Shown in pieces: positions 6,884 to 8,052 of a stretch of DNA of 8,052 nt. Under the pieces are notes generated by a model. It was not told where the DNA came from, did not search any database, and worked only from the letters and a program-made list of their open reading frames with translations. Made by a program: the position numbers and the translations under genes. Source of the DNA: Bacteroidales bacterium (GTDB lineage Bacteria > Bacteroidota > Bacteroidia > Bacteroidales > UBA1556); the NCBI GenBank assembly GCA_029935325.1, contig JAOZKO010000006.1, forward strand, positions 1 to 8,052. Reading direction: 5' to 3'. How positions within the stretch are numbered: position 1 is the stretch's first letter; each line of letters starts with the position of its first letter.

Positions 6884-8052
6884 CTACTTTCGCATCACGC
6901 TTATAATTCCTCCTTTTTCTGTTTTATTTTTATCATTTATTTGTAATGAGTAAAAATAAGTACCGTCTTCTAGGTTTTCTGCTTTCCAATCATTCTTATA
7001 ATCTAGCGATTGGAATACTAGCTTTCCATTTCGATCAAGAATACTTAAGGAACTGCCTGGGTAGAAATCGAGACCTTTTACAATAAAAGCATCGTTATAA
7101 CCATCATTATTTGGTGTAATTACGTTAGGGATAACAATTCTACAGTCGTTAACATGAATCATAACTTGAGTAATAACAGTATCAGTACAACTATTAACTT
7201 CTAAAGTCACCAACTGGTTTCCTGGTTCAAGTTGTGTAATATATATCTCAGATTTATTCAAATTAGAAACTGACCATTTGAAATCATAAAGCTTATCGCT
7301 CAGACCTGAGTTTAACAAAACGGACTCGTGATTGCAAACCTCAATACCTGTTTCAAGTAGTGGATTCGGTTTCTCAACAATCATTACTTTCATTGTATCT
7401 GTACCGGCAATACTATCAGAAATCCAGTATTTTAAGATATATGTTCCGGATTCTTTAATATTAATTGAGGTAGTTTCAGAATTAGTGTTCCATTCAAAAA
7501 CCATATTAGGAGTTGAAATAATGGACTGGCTCAGCTGATAAACAAATGAACTTCTAACACAGGTATCATAAGGAATAAAAAGATTCTCATTTCCCTTTCG
7601 TGCAAATCGTGCACTAACTCTTGCTGAAGCAGATTGTGAACTTACTTGACTATTATTTTGTGCTATATATGTTGATGAATGATTATTAGCTAAACTATTT
7701 GCCTGATTGTCAGCATAAGATTCATTCTTATTAAGGCCATTTTTCTTATTATTCTGAATAGGAGTTATTTGACCTTCATTTATATTATCTTGTTTTTGTT
7801 CAACACCACCATCATGCTTAGTCTTCACTATTATTTGTTCATCAGTATTTGAAGCTTCATCGGTATCTAACTCACTCGCTTGATTGCTTTTTGGTGGCTG
7901 ATTATTTGTAGCAATTTCTACTTTCTTATGTGAATCCAGTTTTTTTGCATCAATAGTATTATCAGGAGTTTCTACCATATTGGGGCCTGAGCTCTCTGTA
8001 TTAAAGAATTGAATACCAAAAAATGTTAGTAATAACGCGACTGAGGCAGCGG
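6884..8052 (-). CDS. Membrane-anchored protein with T9SS type B sorting domain; 5' end outside window
   Basis: The reading frame is open from the stop at 6884 to the window edge; the ATG at 7978 is internal, so the true start lies beyond 8052. In order, the visible 388 residues comprise a hydrophobic run (8050-8003: AASVALLLTFFGIQFF), then NTESSGPN. A linker of about 125 residues rich in N, Q, S, D, E and K follows. Then come two Ig/PKD-like beta domains (roughly 7580-7370 and 7370-7150, with F-x-W cores). The final 82 residues form a gliding-motility-associated C-terminal domain: IPNVITPNNDG, NDAF, ILDRNGK, YKNDWKAE, DGTYFY, and a final MRK. The C-terminal domain predicts recognition by T9SS. 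The hydrophobic run has no A-x-A cleavage site soon after it, so it resembles a membrane anchor more than a signal peptide; AASVALLL after an unseen cytoplasmic part would suit an anti-sigma-like single-pass protein. If the start codon is just off the edge, it is simply a signal peptide. The passenger's function is not recognised. Confidence 0.82.
   Translation of the reverse strand, partial: AASVALLLTFFGIQFFNTESSGPNMVETPDNTIDAKKLDSHKKVEIATNNQPPKSNQASELDTDEASNTDEQIIVKTKHDGGVEQKQDNINEGQITPIQNNKKNGLNKNESYADNQANSLANNHSSTYIAQNNSQVSSQSASARVSARFARKGNENLFIPYDTCVRSSFVYQLSQSIISTPNMVFEWNTNSETTSINIKESGTYILKYWISDSIAGTDTMKVMIVEKPNPLLETGIEVCNHESVLLNSGLSDKLYDFKWSVSNLNKSEIYITQLEPGNQLVTLEVNSCTDTVITQVMIHVNDCRIVIPNVITPNNDGYNDAFIVKGLDFYPGSSLSILDRNGKLVFQSLDYKNDWKAENLEDGTYFYSLQINDKNKTEKGGIISVMRK

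Noticed and set aside
7332..7538. 68-codon plus-strand ORF
   Set aside because: It lies wholly antisense to the Ig-like domains of the gene at 6884-8052, which is clearly coding. It has no recognisable domain and no promoter on that strand.
7976..7978. ATG as the start of the right-edge gene
   Set aside because: The frame stays open to the window edge, and the codons just upstream encode a coherent hydrophobic segment needed for export or anchoring. Starting at 7978 would leave a T9SS protein without a way across the inner membrane.

Overview
The window looks like chromosomal DNA from a gliding or surface-protein-secreting member of the Bacteroidota. Three of its genes end in the gliding-motility-associated / type B C-terminal sorting domain used by the type IX secretion system (T9SS). 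The DNA is AT-rich, start codons lack clear Shine-Dalgarno sequences, and several intergenic regions carry the Bacteroidota promoter -7 box TAnnTTTG. Every credible gene lies on the minus strand, so transcription runs from high to low coordinates.

From right to left: (1) 8052-6884 is the 3' part of a gene whose start lies outside the window. It encodes a hydrophobic, anchor-like segment, a long polar linker, two Ig/PKD-like beta domains and a type B sorting domain. (2) 6703-5500 is a compact NAD-precursor salvage pair. PnuC (nicotinamide riboside transporter) overlaps by 8 bases a stand-alone NadR-type ribosylnicotinamide kinase. (3) 5407-2894 and 2668-155 are two tandem copies of an 837-residue secreted, cysteine-rich, multi-domain T9SS substrate, each followed by the same strong intrinsic terminator.

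The tandem pair is the most striking structure. By direct line-by-line reading, 2364 bp (98-2461 versus 2837-5200) are identical, including the terminators. The remaining 207 bp at the 5' end of each gene carry 24 differences, 21 of them silent. This mosaic suggests an old duplication, largely homogenised by recent gene conversion or unequal exchange. The leaders have diverged, but both keep a two-part element, TGATTAAACC-N15-TGTCAAC, 47-48 bases before the ATG. Its layout (an AAC core, then a GTC core 17 bases later) resembles a promoter for an ECF sigma factor.

A speculative model links the parts. The truncated gene at the right edge could be an anti-sigma-like or sensor membrane protein that carries a T9SS sorting domain. 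The paired leader elements could be targets of its partner sigma factor, coupling secretion status to production of the duplicated surface protein. The sigma factor and the N-terminus of the right-edge protein are not in the window, so this is a hypothesis. The nicotinamide riboside genes look like ordinary metabolism, possibly co-transcribed with the first tandem copy.
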